A stretch of 15,606 bases of DNA, from positions 7,055 through 22,660 of the forward strand of contig JAKVBZ010000085.1 in assembly GCA_022448645.1 (NCBI GenBank). The letters run 5' to 3'. The stretch's first letter is position 1. Each line of letters opens with the position of its first letter. The notes beneath the pieces are model-generated. The model did not search any database and was not told the origin of the DNA. It saw nothing but the letters and a program-made list of their open reading frames with translations. Of the stretch, positions 14,984 to 15,606 are shown piece by piece. A program made the position numbers and the translations under genes. This DNA is from Pirellulaceae bacterium (GTDB taxonomy: Bacteria; Planctomycetota; Planctomycetia; Pirellulales; Pirellulaceae).

Positions 14984-15606
14984 CTAGAAGTGTCCTGGCT
15001 GATCTTCGGGAACGTCCTCCTTGACTGCCCGTTTGCGTTGGGGGATGGAGGTTTCCTCTGGCTGTCCCCAGACGCCCACGTCACCGTCATTCAGCGATGG
15101 TGGCGGTGCGGGGTGTTGAGTTGAGATCAACGGTTCCAATGGTGTCTTCTGAATCTCCTGTCCGTCGTCCACTGATGGAGTTTGCTTCAATACTAAGGAT
15201 GGTGTTTCGACATCCAACATGTTGTGACCCGTGGCGACCTCGATAGATGTTAGACCGCCGATGGAATATCCGAGTGGTGCAAAATTCGTCGCGAGCTGAT
15301 TGAAGTCATTGATATCCACGTCATTGTCGCCGTCAAAGTTGCCCTGACTCCAGCTGGCAAACCCGTTCCATCCAAGCGGATCGAAATGTCGTACCAGTCG
15401 ACCGAAGTCGGTGATGTCAACATCCTGGTCAAGGTCAGCATCACCGTATCGTTTCTCCATGATCGTGAGTACCAAATGGTCGACATCCATTTGGTCGGCA
15501 TCACCGTCGTTGTCCAGGTCATAGGTGGCGTCAGCGGACCCCAGTTTGGCGAATAGCAGGTCGATGTCGGTTGCATCCAATTGACTGCCGTAGTTCAGAT
15601 TGCCTT
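14984..15606 (-). CDS. Dockerin-type calcium-repeat surface protein, C-terminal part (cut by window edge)
   Basis: The frame is open from the right edge (first full codon 15604-15602) to TAG at 14984; the N-terminus is outside. The visible 206 residues start GNLNYGSQLDATDIDLLFAK and contain four dockerin/EF-hand-like calcium loops: around TYDLDNDGDAD, GDADLDQDVDITDFG and GNFDGDNDVDINDFN, plus the LDATDIDLL helix. This arrangement is typical of the C-termini of large planctomycete surface proteins. Unusually, about 95 residues follow the last loop: a proline-, glutamate- and acid-rich tail (HPAPPPSLNDGDVGVWG, then QRKRAVKEDVPEDQPGHF) without a PEP-CTERM or other known sorting signal. The function of the whole protein cannot be inferred from this part. 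Confidence 0.85.
   Translation of the reverse strand, partial: GNLNYGSQLDATDIDLLFAKLGSADATYDLDNDGDADQMDVDHLVLTIMEKRYGDADLDQDVDITDFGRLVRHFDPLGWNGFASWSQGNFDGDNDVDINDFNQLATNFAPLGYSIGGLTSIEVATGHNMLDVETPSLVLKQTPSVDDGQEIQKTPLEPLISTQHPAPPPSLNDGDVGVWGQPEETSIPQRKRAVKEDVPEDQPGHF

Overview
The window looks like chromosomal DNA of a planctomycete, most likely a Pirellulaceae (Rhodopirellula-like) member. This rests on gene content alone: a DUF1559 pseudopilin-like protein, a PSCyt1/DUF1549/DUF1553 protein followed by a DUF1501 protein, a Tat-exported Gfo/Idh/MocA oxidoreductase, a PEP-CTERM LamG protein, a VCBS-ASPIC/UnbV protein and a dockerin-type protein. Nearly every product carries an export signal or membrane anchor, so this is a cell-surface/periplasmic region. 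There are no tRNA, rRNA, CRISPR or intact mobile elements. Layout: 1-368 (minus) is the N-terminal part of a LamG protein cut by the window edge, with a good sigma-70-type promoter at 422-450. 584-2024 (minus) is a two-gene unit: DUF1559 pseudopilin, then a small lipoprotein overlapping it by 11 bp. 2025-2635 is a divergent intergenic region with repeats. 2636-6958 (plus) is a very long reading frame (FG-GAP/VCBS repeats, ASPIC/UnbV, TlpA-like thioredoxin, TPRs) interrupted by one in-frame TGA at 4649-4651. 6959-7201 is a convergent gap with hairpins. 7202-8032 (minus) is the complete LamG/PEP-CTERM protein, a close paralogue of the one at the left edge. 8033-8853 is non-coding with a repeat copy. 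8854-14492 (plus) is a three-gene cluster: multi-domain cytochrome (PSCyt1-DUF1549-DUF1553), DUF1501 and Gfo/Idh/MocA. 14493-14983 holds no convincing gene. 14984 to the right edge (minus) is the C-terminal part of a dockerin-type surface protein. The main points of interest are: (1) the lone in-frame TGA, which splits an otherwise open family-typical frame at a conserved linker; (2) the two LamG copies in direct orientation about 7.7 kb apart, 95% identical in the mature part but with diverged signal peptides; (3) a bipartite dispersed element, seen at least twice in full, plus a second exact 14-bp shared motif in intergenic regions; (4) a 15-bp tandem repeat that lengthens the leader of the pseudopilin. 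How the genes work together is inference. The plus-strand cluster 8854-14492 is a familiar planctomycete combination of exported electron-transfer, DUF1501 and oxidoreductase proteins, probably used on an extracellular organic substrate that the sequence does not identify.
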